7,818 nucleotides of DNA from JAADHG01 sp964418645 (GCA_964418645.1 CAYQME010000087.1:1-7818), one strand, 5' to 3'. Counted from the stretch's first letter, positions 1 to 7,015 are shown. Numbers and translations: made by a program. The notes: generated by a model not told the origin, from the letters alone.

Positions 1-41
1 GAAACCAATTTTTTTCTAATGTTGTTAAAGAGTTTTGCCAT
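1..41 (-). CDS. N-terminal fragment of a small membrane protein gene, possibly DUF6090-like (runs off left edge)
   Basis: Reading the minus strand from the ATG at 41-39 gives an open frame to the edge: MAKLFNNIRKKLV, then a codon beginning TC. This matches the pattern that opens many small flavobacterial DUF6090-type proteins: a hydrophobic/aromatic start, then an (F)xxIRxxLxS stretch, normally followed by a YAIGEIxLVVIGILIALQ-like membrane helix that would lie outside the window. That family has one N-terminal membrane segment and no known function. Only 13 full codons are visible, so this is pattern recognition and not proof. The ATG lies 15 nt beyond the palindrome at 56-148, has an A/T-rich leader typical of Bacteroidota, and no clear TAnnTTTG promoter is visible. 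It would be co-oriented with the amidohydrolase gene. The alternative is that the short frame is chance. Confidence 0.4.
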   Translation of the reverse strand, partial: MAKLFNNIRKKLV

Positions 42-55
42 ATTTAGTTTAATTT

Positions 56-148
56 GTCATTACGAGGAGCTCTTTTTTTAGAGCGACATGGTAATCTTAT
101 TGATTAACACTACAATTTTAAAGATTGCTTCGTTTCACTCGCAATGAC
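56..148. repeat. Imperfect palindromic dispersed repeat, copy 1
   Basis: The outer arms are GTCATTACGAG (56-66) and CTCGCAATGAC (138-148), which pair at 10 of 11 positions. Inner blocks also pair: the AATCTT ending at 98 with AAGATT starting at 121. Inside the left half a nested stem GCTCT (69-73) / AGAGC (80-84) closes a T-rich loop. The GTCATTGCGAG...GGCAATCTT...AGATTGCTTCG...CTCGCAATGAC arrangement is a known type of non-coding palindrome dispersed in Bacteroidota and other bacterial genomes, resembling a MITE or REP-like element. No ORF lies inside. A related copy lies at 2000-2113. Confidence 0.8.
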
Positions 149-233
149 GTTGTTATATTTTTCAATAGAATTTTATTATAATTATTTCCCTAGAAAGTGG
201 GAATTTTATAAATTGAAACAAATTAATTGTAAT

Positions 234-258
234 GGATTCCTGCTTTCACAGGAATGAC
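234..258. repeat. Short hairpin repeat at the amidohydrolase 3' end, copy 1 (possible terminator)
   Basis: ATTCCTG (236-242) pairs perfectly with CAGGAAT (249-255) around a 6-nt loop, and is followed by GAC. The hairpin begins only a few bases past the minus-strand stop codon of the amidohydrolase (TAA at 266-264). It may end or stabilise that transcript, although the minus-strand sequence after it is A/T-rich without a real U tract. A near-identical hairpin sits at 2160-2179, 11 nt past another stop codon. The GATTCCTGCxTTCxCAGGAATGA pattern is recognisable as a common dispersed repeat of flavobacterial genomes. Confidence 0.65.
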
Positions 259-263
259 AAAAG

Positions 264-1877
264 TTATTGTGCTTCGCCAGCAACAAAAGTTTTAAGCACT
301 TTTATTTTGGATATTTCTGAAGCTTTAACCTCCATAATATTTTTATCAAGAATAATAAAATCGGCAAACTTACCAGCTTCAATGCTTCCTTTTTCATGGT
401 CTTCAAAATTAGAATACGCTGCCCAAATGGTCATTCCTTTTAAAGTTTCTTCTCTTGTTAAAGCATTCTCCATTTGAAAACCGCCTTCAGGATAATTGTC
501 TAAATCCTGACGTGCAACTGCTGAATGAAACGTATAAAACGGACTGACATGTTCCACTGGAAAATCGGTTCCTAAAGCCACCTTTCCATAGGCCTTTAAT
601 AAATCTTTGTAAGCATAAGCACCTTTCATACGCTCTTCACCTACTCTATCTTTTGCCCAATACATATCGCTGGTGGCATGCGTTGGTTGCACTGAAGGTA
701 TGATGTCACTAAACAATTTAAAATCTTCAGGAGATATTATTTGTGCATGTTCTACGCGCCAACGTCTATCAGGCTTTCCTTGCAACACTTTACGATACTT
801 TTGCAATACTGCATGGTTTGCAGAATCGCCAATGGCATGTGTATTCATTTGAAATTCAGAATTAGCAATGCGTTGTGCTGTTTCGTTTAATGTTGCCATA
901 TCATTCAACATAAGTCCATAATGTCCTGGTTTATCGCTATAAGGTTTACGTAGCATGGCGCCTCTTGATCCTAAAGCGCCATCGGCATAAAATTTAAAGG
1001 AACGTACATTTAATCGATCTGTTTTTACAATACCTTTATTTAAATAGTAATCTAAATTTTGTTTTGAAGCACTAACCATTGCATAAACACGCATTTTTAA
1101 ATCTCCTGTTTGTTGTAAACTATCTATGAGTTCAATAGCATTAATTCCTAATCCTGCATCATCAACTGTCGTTAAGCCATAACTAAAGCAAATTTCTTGA
1201 GCATCTATTAAAGCTTTTACAATATCATTTTTTGAAAATTCCGGCCAATAATTCATCACTAAACTTTCAGCGTTATCAACCAAAACTCCAGTAAGTTCTC
1301 CATTTTCAATAACTACTTCTCCGCCATCTATTTTACTATTAGTAGTTACGTTTCCCAAATCTAAAGCGGACTGATTACACAGAATAGCATGGCCATCAAT
1401 TCGAGTTAATACAATAGGAATATCTGGATATAACACATTTAAAAGATTATTATTAGGAAACTTTTTTTCTTCCCAATCGTTTTGGTCCCAACCTGTTCCT
1501 TTAATGTATTTTAAATTATTTTTATTCTGAAATTCAATAACACGTTCCATAACTTCATCAAAACTTATTGTACTCACCAAATCAACTGCTTGTTGATCAA
1601 AGCCTAGTCCTAAAAAATGACAATGTGCATCTATAAAACCTGGAACAATAGTTTGTCTATTGGCATCAACTGTATTTGAGGATTCATATTTTGCTAAAAT
1701 ATCATCAGATGTGCCTACTTCTAAGAACTTTCCATCTTTAACGGCAAAAGCCTGAGCGGTTTCAAAACTGTCATTAACTGTATAAATAATAGCATTGTTA
1801 ACAATTAAATCGGCTTGTTCTTTTTTAGAACAGCCTACTATAGTAAGTACTAGTAAAAAAAGAGTTAGTTTTTGCAT
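264..1877 (-). CDS. Lipoprotein amidohydrolase, YtcJ-like (amidohydrolase 3 family)
   Basis: The 537-residue protein is a metal-dependent hydrolase of the amidohydrolase superfamily. It begins with a lipoprotein signal (hydrophobic residues 4-14, lipobox IVGC with Cys16), so it should be anchored in the envelope. Visible family marks are PGFIDAHCHF with the metal-binding pair His85/His87, GWDQ at 129-132, RIDGHA at 159-164, FKFYADGALGSRGA with candidate bridging Lys295, NTHAIGD with His347, RVEHAQI with His377, and the catalytic-type GTDFPVEH with Asp438. The C-terminal GSIEAGKFADFIILD (497-511) is the returning beta-sandwich typical of the family. The length is normal, no key residue is missing, and there is no frameshift. 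Relatives include exoenzyme-regulatory AepA-like proteins and various amidases, but the substrate cannot be read from sequence. The ATG at 1877 is chosen because the signal peptide starts there. It is monocistronic by context, since a terminator lies upstream at 1954-1985. Confidence 0.93.
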   Translation of the reverse strand: MQKLTLFLLVLTIVGCSKKEQADLIVNNAIIYTVNDSFETAQAFAVKDGKFLEVGTSDDILAKYESSNTVDANRQTIVPGFIDAHCHFLGLGFDQQAVDLVSTISFDEVMERVIEFQNKNNLKYIKGTGWDQNDWEEKKFPNNNLLNVLYPDIPIVLTRIDGHAILCNQSALDLGNVTTNSKIDGGEVVIENGELTGVLVDNAESLVMNYWPEFSKNDIVKALIDAQEICFSYGLTTVDDAGLGINAIELIDSLQQTGDLKMRVYAMVSASKQNLDYYLNKGIVKTDRLNVRSFKFYADGALGSRGAMLRKPYSDKPGHYGLMLNDMATLNETAQRIANSEFQMNTHAIGDSANHAVLQKYRKVLQGKPDRRWRVEHAQIISPEDFKLFSDIIPSVQPTHATSDMYWAKDRVGEERMKGAYAYKDLLKAYGKVALGTDFPVEHVSPFYTFHSAVARQDLDNYPEGGFQMENALTREETLKGMTIWAAYSNFEDHEKGSIEAGKFADFIILDKNIMEVKASEISKIKVLKTFVAGEAQ

Positions 1878-1912
1878 AGTTGATAATTTTTTGGTTAGTT
1901 ATTCTAAATACA

Positions 1913-1933
1913 ATTCCAAGCAAAAATTGGAAT
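1913..1933. repeat. 7-bp perfect hairpin upstream of the amidohydrolase
   Basis: ATTCCAA (1913-1919) and TTGGAAT (1927-1933) are perfect inverted copies around GCAAAAA. It lies 36-56 nt upstream of the amidohydrolase start codon. It could be a leader hairpin, a regulator-binding dyad or a degenerate repeat piece. On the plus strand it is followed by CACTCGAACTGACA (1934-1947), which shares GAACTGACA with 2091-2099 inside the palindrome at 2000-2113, so a repeat-derived origin is plausible. Confidence 0.5.
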
Positions 1934-1948
1934 CACTCGAACTGACAA
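1921..1948 (-). promoter_or_regulatory. Weak candidate promoter for the amidohydrolase
   Basis: On the minus strand a TTG (1948-1946) is followed after 17 nt by AATTTTTG (1928-1921), one mismatch from the Bacteroidota -7 consensus TAnnTTTG, with acceptable spacing for the TTG / TAnnTTTG pair. It would give a leader of roughly 35-40 nt. The -7 element overlaps the dyad at 1913-1933, so a protein binding the dyad would block it. In such A/T-rich DNA one-mismatch hits are frequent, so this is tentative. Confidence 0.22.
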
Positions 1949-1953
1949 TATGT

Positions 1954-1985
1954 AAAAATAAAAAAAGCGTTCATATTAGAGCGCT
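1954..1985 (-). terminator. Intrinsic terminator of the TPR/barrel operon
   Basis: On the minus strand AGCGCTC (1985-1979) pairs with GAACGCT (1972-1966), seven positions with one C-A mismatch, around a 6-nt loop. It runs straight into T7-A-T5 (down to 1954). Stem plus long U tract is the classic rho-independent form and works only in the minus direction. It lies 205 nt past the barrel gene's stop, with the two repeat elements in between, and just upstream of the amidohydrolase leader, so it separates the two transcription units. Confidence 0.72.
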
Positions 1986-1999
1986 ATTTGCAGAATTAT

Positions 2000-2113
2000 G
2001 TCATTGCGAGACTTTGTTAAAGTCGTGGCAATCTTTCAATTTGAACACATATTTAACAGATTACTTCGTTATTTGTTCTCGACTGCGATTGAACTGACAT
2101 TCCTCGTAATGAC
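2000..2113. repeat. Imperfect palindromic dispersed repeat, copy 2
   Basis: The outer arms GTCATTGCGAG (2000-2010) and CTCGTAATGAC (2103-2113) pair at 10 of 11 positions. Inner blocks CGTGGCAATCT (2024-2034 region) and AGATTACTTCG (2058-2068) form the second paired segment. A nested perfect stem GACTTT (2010-2015) / AAAGTC (2019-2024) sits in the left half. This is the same family as 56-148, about 20 bp longer because its right half carries an extra TTCTCGACTGCGATTGAAC-type segment (2077-2095). It has no coding content and lies in the 3' region of the barrel gene, before that operon's terminator. Confidence 0.8.
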
Positions 2114-2159
2114 GTTCAATAATGAGATTAGGAATAATGATTGCGAAAAACTTAATGAG

Positions 2160-2179
2160 ATTCCTGCCTTCACAAGAAT
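2160..2179. repeat. Short hairpin repeat at the barrel gene 3' end, copy 2
   Basis: ATTCCTG (2160-2166) faces CAAGAAT (2173-2179), pairing at six of seven positions around a 6-nt loop. It matches the hairpin at 236-255 apart from two substitutions (T to C in the loop, G to A in the right arm). It starts 11 nt beyond the minus-strand stop of the barrel gene (2193-2191). A direct 9-mer AATGAGATT occurs at 2121-2129 and again at 2154-2162 leading into the hairpin, suggesting a second decayed copy next to it. Confidence 0.6.
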
Positions 2180-2190
2180 GATAAAACAAT

Positions 2191-3927
2191 TTAGAAATCA
2201 AACTTATAGGTTGCTCCTGCTAAAAACTGAATGCCCTGTACTGGATAATTTAACCAACGTTTATAATCTTGATTGGCAATATTATTTGCTTTGGCATAAA
2301 CAGACCATTCATCATTAATACGATATCCTAAATGTGCGTTGGCATCAAAATAGCTTTCTAAAATTACTGTTGATGGAGAAGAATTAACAAGAGGATCTAC
2401 AACATGAAATTGATCCATACGTTCTCCAACATAATATAAATTTGCACCTGCAAACCAATGTTCATCCATTTGAACATCCATAAATAAGGAGGCTTCAAAA
2501 TCTGGTTTATTCCATGCTTCGGCTTCATTTTTAGATGTATAAGAGAAATATTCTGCTTTTATACCTAGTGTGAAATTTCTGTTTACATCTACATTAATTT
2601 CTCCAAACACACTAAGTGTTTTTACATCATCATACACAACACCATAAGAATTTCCATATTGATAATTTTCAGTTTCACCAATAAGTGTTGGATTAGATAT
2701 TAATAAGGCTGTATTATTTTCGGCAACATATTTCCCTTTAATATTATAACTCATGTTGTTTGAGAGTTTCCCTTTTAACCCAACATAAGCATTATACTGT
2801 TGATCTGTAGGTATAATAAATAATGTTGGTGATATAAATGGGTTTTGCATAGCAAAATCATAATAGGTGTTTTGAATGAGGTCGCCTTCAATACCACCAT
2901 AGGCAATTAATATATCTTTTACCATTCTATACGAAACAGTCACTTTTGGGTATATAAAAAATTTATTCTTATTTGCTTCGGTATCGTTTAAATAGTATAA
3001 CGACGCTCCTAAATTAAGTGTTAGATCATCTTCTTTTATTTGATAACTTGGACTAACTCCAACATTGAAATTACCATAGTTTACCTCATCAGTTGTAAAA
3101 ATATTTCTATTAAAAGTTCCACCTAAATAATCAATTTTTACAGTCGTGTTAAGTTCTCCTTTTTGTAACGGAATATCAAAATTAGATGTTGTAATAAATC
3201 TATTTTCACCCGATTCATAATCGTCTGCAAAACGTCTAAAACGCATACTTCCATTATTAATCAAGCTGTTTTCAAACTCGATTTCGCCACCAAAATCGAA
3301 ATTAAAAAATTTGTGTTGTGGATTTATAGTATTTGCTGTTGCTTGGTCAAATAAAGGTTGTGGCAACCCATACCAATTAAATACTTGATGTTGATAACCT
3401 GCATCAACATTCCAAGCATAATCACTAGCTTTTTTAGTGTAATTTATATTAAGCTTTGTATTTGAAAACTTATCATCCAACAACAAATTTTCGATACCTC
3501 CTTGTGATGAATGATGACTTACATAACCGCCAACACTTTCGGTTCTATTTATAGCATGATTTAGGTACACTTCGCCTAAAATACTTGTATAAGTTCCAAC
3601 ACCAAAAGATGCATAATTATCATACAGTATTGCCTTTTTTGCTTTATCTACCTCAGCTGCTTTTCCTTTTGCAGGCGTAAAAGTGGAAGCCACTGGAATG
3701 GAAAAAATATTGTATTTAATGCTCTTTTTTGTTGCAGTTTCCTCGTCATCAATAGATGGGATTTCTTTTACTTTAAATGCATCGGAAATCTTTGGAGAAT
3801 AGGGTTTAACCACATTAACAACTTCCGTATTAATGGTATCTTTTGTTTGCCTGCGCTCTTGTGCTAATATTTGCGTAACATTTAATATTATTGCGACAAC
3901 AATTATGGTTTTAATTTGCTTTAGCAT
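2191..3927 (-). CDS. Plug-less outer-membrane beta-barrel protein (TonB-dependent-receptor-like barrel)
   Basis: From the ATG at 3927 the protein is 578 residues. It opens with a type I signal peptide (MLKQIK, hydrophobic run 8-21, cleavage likely after ILA at 22). A polar linker follows with VVNVVKPYSPKISDAFKVKEIP, about residues 37-58, and no recognisable TonB box or plug domain of the usual ~120 residues. From about residue 100 to the end the chain alternates polar and aromatic/hydrophobic residues with many Tyr, Asn and Gly, as in beta-barrels. It ends GATYKFDF, with the C-terminal Phe expected for BAM-inserted outer-membrane proteins. Such sequences are usually annotated as TonB-dependent receptor or outer-membrane beta-barrel protein. 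An ATG at 4080 is in frame, but the extra 51 residues would overlap the TPR gene and bury the signal peptide, so 3927 is preferred. It lies 31 bp after the TPR gene and is probably translated from the same mRNA. The transported substrate, if any, is unknown. Confidence 0.85.
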   Translation of the reverse strand: MLKQIKTIIVVAIILNVTQILAQERRQTKDTINTEVVNVVKPYSPKISDAFKVKEIPSIDDEETATKKSIKYNIFSIPVASTFTPAKGKAAEVDKAKKAILYDNYASFGVGTYTSILGEVYLNHAINRTESVGGYVSHHSSQGGIENLLLDDKFSNTKLNINYTKKASDYAWNVDAGYQHQVFNWYGLPQPLFDQATANTINPQHKFFNFDFGGEIEFENSLINNGSMRFRRFADDYESGENRFITTSNFDIPLQKGELNTTVKIDYLGGTFNRNIFTTDEVNYGNFNVGVSPSYQIKEDDLTLNLGASLYYLNDTEANKNKFFIYPKVTVSYRMVKDILIAYGGIEGDLIQNTYYDFAMQNPFISPTLFIIPTDQQYNAYVGLKGKLSNNMSYNIKGKYVAENNTALLISNPTLIGETENYQYGNSYGVVYDDVKTLSVFGEINVDVNRNFTLGIKAEYFSYTSKNEAEAWNKPDFEASLFMDVQMDEHWFAGANLYYVGERMDQFHVVDPLVNSSPSTVILESYFDANAHLGYRINDEWSVYAKANNIANQDYKRWLNYPVQGIQFLAGATYKFDF

Positions 3928-3958
3928 GCTTTTTATTTTTCGTTTTTTGATTTGATAT

Positions 3959-6900
3959 TTAATTTCCATTGTTGGTTTCAATGGAAGCATTTGTTTTAGC
4001 TTCTTCAAGCTTAATTTTGCGAAGTTCTTGTCTTGCTTCTGAAACCACATCATCAAATTCAGCAAAGTTTTGTGTAACACTTTCTAAAATGTAAGTGGCT
4101 TGATAAGCATCTTCTAGTGCATAAAAATTCTTAGCCATAATTACTAATCCTTTTGCAGCATACAACTTATAACTTGAATAGTTTTTTGCTAACTTTTGAA
4201 CTGCCGTATTAGACGATTTGTAATGTCCCTCTTTGTTTTTAAAGTAAGCGTTAAAATACAAGGCTTCTGCTGCTAACTCACCTGAAGCAATACGTTCAAC
4301 CTCAGCATAGGATAATTTTGCTTTATCCTGATCACCAGTTTTCATCGCTGATCGTGCAATGATTATATGCGCATCGCTTTTTATATTTTTATCTATTCTG
4401 GAACTGGATAAAACTTTTTCAGCATAATCAACAGCCTGTTCATAAGATTGTAATTGATATTTAGCTTTCATTAAATTGGATTGTGCAAATATGACATTTC
4501 CTGGAAAGTCTGCTTCAGTTTCTAAGCGTTCCAAAATTGGCATTGCTTGAACGTAATCTTTACTATTCAAATAAATTTCTGATAAACGTGTTAATGCTTG
4601 TTCTGTAAATTCGCCACTAGGTGCATTGATTACGTTTTCATAGTGAGAGGCTGCATTGCTTTGCAAATCTTCTTTATAATATAACTGCGCTAAATAAAAA
4701 TGAGATTGCAATGCATGTAAGCCTCTAGGAAATTCGTTTAAATATGCATTAAATAACTTAATCCCTTTGTTGGTGTTGTTTGCTAAATATTGCTTTTCGG
4801 CAGATTCATACGTTGCATTATCCAAATCTACATCAGACACGTCAACATAATCTAAAGACTTTACCCATGACGCATACTCATCTACTCGACCTAAATCTAT
4901 ATAAATTAAACGTGCTGTAGAGACTGCTTGTATCCCTTCTGGTGATCCGGGATAATTATTGGCCACATTCTTAAATTTTCTTATTGCTTTCTCGTTTTCT
5001 CCCGAATTATAATACACTAAACCTTGACGCAATAGCGCCTTAGAAATATATGGACTCGCTCTATATTGAGCATTTAATTGGTCATACATTTTCATGGCTT
5101 TACTCACATCATTACTTTTAACATAAGAGTTTCCAAGTTCATAAAGTGCATCATCTCTAAGCGTAGATTTTTTGTATGTATTGACGAATTTATTTAACGC
5201 GTCAATTTTATCAGCTCCTTTTCCTATGTATCCATAACTAATTGCTTTTTGAAAAAAGGCATAATCAGGTTCTATTTTATTCATTTTAATAGCTCTTTCA
5301 TAGGCTTTAATTGATTTGCCATAATCGCTTGAAACAAAATAACTATCACCTAAACGCAAATAAGCATCATTGATTCTAATCTTATCTTCTGAAGTATTGG
5401 AAATGTACTTTTGAAAATATTCGGACGCCTTAGTATAGTTTTTTTGTTTAAAATAAGTGTATCCTAAATTGTAATCTATATTTTTAATTTCTGATGTAGA
5501 AATAGATTGACTACTTCCTTGAAACTGCTTAAAACCAACCAAAGCATCATCATAATTGGTTAAATTATAATCGGTTTCAGCTTTCCAAAAAATGGCTCTC
5601 GCTGTATATTTATCGTCTCTTGGCTCACCAATAGATTTATCAAAAAACGACTCTGCTTCAAGGTATTTACTTTCATTATACAATTCAATCCCTCTATAAA
5701 ACGCTACTTTTTGATAAGCTACTTTATTCTCGAAACTTTTGCGGCCTTCCAATAATTTTAAAGCTTCTTTATAGTTTTTTGAAGTAATATAAGAGTCAAT
5801 TAAAAGTGTTTCTATTTCTTCTTTATAACCTGTATCTGGGTATTTATTTAAATAACCTGACAAAACTTGTGGTACAGACTGGTATGGATTACCAATTTCA
5901 TAACTAATCTTTGCGTAATTTAACCAAGCATCTTCTTGAATCTTTTCATCAAAATCCATTTGAGACGCATTTCTAAAAGCATTTAAAGCTTCTTGCTTTT
6001 TATCAAGATTAATATAACTTTCTCCTAAATGATAATACGCATTTTGAGCAACTGAGTTGTTACCATCAATTATTTTATTGAATTCTGAAATAGCACTTTC
6101 AAAATCATTCTGTTTATAGTAAGCGTATCCCAAAAGGTAATAATCCGTGTTATTCCAACGTTTGCGTTTGCCGTTATAAGCCTTTAAATACGAAATTGCT
6201 TCGGCATATTGTTCTAGGTTGAAATAACTTTCTCCAATAATTTTTGAAAGTTCTGAAACTTCATTTTCATCACCATTTGGCAACTGCTCCTTGGCAAGTT
6301 CAATCGCTTTTTCAAAATTACCAAGTTTAAAATTTAGATCGGCTTGATAATAAGATAGTCCTTCTTTATATTTTTCATTTCCACTTACTTGGTCAAAATA
6401 TTCTGATGCCTTATCGTAGTCATCACCTTCATATGCCATATAACCAATATAGTATTTTGCTTGTGAACCATATTCTTGAGAATTTTCTACACGTGATAAA
6501 TATTTTTTTGCACCTTGTGCATTATTTGTCGCATAGAAACTATAACCGTAATTGAAATAAAATTTTTCGCGTTCTTTTTTAGATAAGGCATCTTCTTCAA
6601 CTTTATCGTACCACTTTCTTGCATACGAAAAGCGAGAGTTTTCAAAATAATAATCTGCAACATCCATAAATGCGGTATTGCGCTTAGTACTTGTTGGGTA
6701 TTCCGTTACAAAATCCTGAATAAGATCATCGGCATTTTGCTGGTTTAATCGTACTGCAGAATTAGCAATATAATAGTCACAATCAGACTTTATAACTTCG
6801 TCTTTTGTAGTACTCTCAATTTTGTTGAATAAAGATTGTGCCGCTAAATATTGTTTGCTATTGTAAAGGGATAATGCCTTTTGAAAATCGGCTAAATCAC

Positions 6901-6985
6901 TTGTATAAACTGCCGATTGTTGTGCAAAAACACAATAATTACTTATTAGTGCTAATGCAAATACTAATATTCTATTTTTAGTCAT
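3959..6985 (-). CDS. Large exported tetratricopeptide-repeat protein
   Basis: The 1008-residue protein begins with a signal peptide (MTKNR, hydrophobic 6-20, cleavage likely after VFA at 21). Cys18 is not in a convincing lipobox, so a soluble or peripherally bound periplasmic protein is expected. Almost all the rest is helical repeats of ~34-38 residues. Clear TPR units with the G/A-Y-x-N/Q-x-x-Y-x-x-A pattern lie near 281-306, 315-340, 503-529, 541-568, 611-636, 650-676 and 759-786, with further degenerate ones throughout. The C-terminal tail (981-1008) is charged and low in complexity. There is no enzymatic domain. TPR superhelices bind partner proteins, so a scaffold role for the barrel protein encoded 31 bp downstream is a reasonable inference. 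SprE/PorW of the type IX secretion system is another large flavobacterial TPR protein, but that is a lipoprotein and I see no specific match. The start is supported by the signal peptide and by a TATATTTG promoter element 23 nt upstream. Confidence 0.92.
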   Translation of the reverse strand: MTKNRILVFALALISNYCVFAQQSAVYTSDLADFQKALSLYNSKQYLAAQSLFNKIESTTKDEVIKSDCDYYIANSAVRLNQQNADDLIQDFVTEYPTSTKRNTAFMDVADYYFENSRFSYARKWYDKVEEDALSKKEREKFYFNYGYSFYATNNAQGAKKYLSRVENSQEYGSQAKYYIGYMAYEGDDYDKASEYFDQVSGNEKYKEGLSYYQADLNFKLGNFEKAIELAKEQLPNGDENEVSELSKIIGESYFNLEQYAEAISYLKAYNGKRKRWNNTDYYLLGYAYYKQNDFESAISEFNKIIDGNNSVAQNAYYHLGESYINLDKKQEALNAFRNASQMDFDEKIQEDAWLNYAKISYEIGNPYQSVPQVLSGYLNKYPDTGYKEEIETLLIDSYITSKNYKEALKLLEGRKSFENKVAYQKVAFYRGIELYNESKYLEAESFFDKSIGEPRDDKYTARAIFWKAETDYNLTNYDDALVGFKQFQGSSQSISTSEIKNIDYNLGYTYFKQKNYTKASEYFQKYISNTSEDKIRINDAYLRLGDSYFVSSDYGKSIKAYERAIKMNKIEPDYAFFQKAISYGYIGKGADKIDALNKFVNTYKKSTLRDDALYELGNSYVKSNDVSKAMKMYDQLNAQYRASPYISKALLRQGLVYYNSGENEKAIRKFKNVANNYPGSPEGIQAVSTARLIYIDLGRVDEYASWVKSLDYVDVSDVDLDNATYESAEKQYLANNTNKGIKLFNAYLNEFPRGLHALQSHFYLAQLYYKEDLQSNAASHYENVINAPSGEFTEQALTRLSEIYLNSKDYVQAMPILERLETEADFPGNVIFAQSNLMKAKYQLQSYEQAVDYAEKVLSSSRIDKNIKSDAHIIIARSAMKTGDQDKAKLSYAEVERIASGELAAEALYFNAYFKNKEGHYKSSNTAVQKLAKNYSSYKLYAAKGLVIMAKNFYALEDAYQATYILESVTQNFAEFDDVVSEARQELRKIKLEEAKTNASIETNNGN

Positions 6986-7007
6986 TAACTCGTTTTTTGA
7001 TGAATAA

Positions 7008-7015
7008 CAAATATA
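7008..7015 (-). promoter_or_regulatory. Promoter -7 element of the TPR/barrel operon
   Basis: The minus strand reads TATATTTG, a perfect match to the Bacteroidota sigma-A -7 consensus TAnnTTTG, ending 23 nt before the TPR start codon. That gives a short leader of about 15 nt. No clean TTTG -33 element is present. Instead the 8-bp perfect palindrome TAACGTTA (7032-7039) occupies that position, which could be an operator or chance. Confidence 0.5.

Noticed and set aside
56..148. Palindrome as part of a CRISPR array or an insertion-sequence end
   Set aside because: There is no regular repeat-spacer spacing, no transposase and no clear target-site duplication. It fits a small dispersed palindromic element.
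186..203. Small dyad TTCCC/GGGAA as a terminator of the amidohydrolase
   Set aside because: Only five base pairs with an 8-nt loop, and the minus-strand sequence after it is mixed A/T and not a U tract. It is too weak to call.
232..477. Plus-strand 81-codon open frame
   Set aside because: It lies antisense inside the well-supported amidohydrolase gene, starts within the hairpin repeat and shows no protein family features.
1795..2097. Plus-strand 100-codon open frame
   Set aside because: It overlaps the amidohydrolase N-terminus antisense and then runs through a terminator and a palindromic repeat. Its composition is not protein-like.
1998..2318. Plus-strand 106-codon open frame
   Set aside because: It starts inside palindrome copy 2 and ends antisense to the barrel gene's C-terminus, so it is a by-product of repeat and antisense sequence.
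3928..4080. N-terminal extension of the barrel protein
   Set aside because: It overlaps the 3' end of the TPR gene in another frame, is highly Lys-rich and would place the signal peptide internally. The start at 3927 explains the sequence better.
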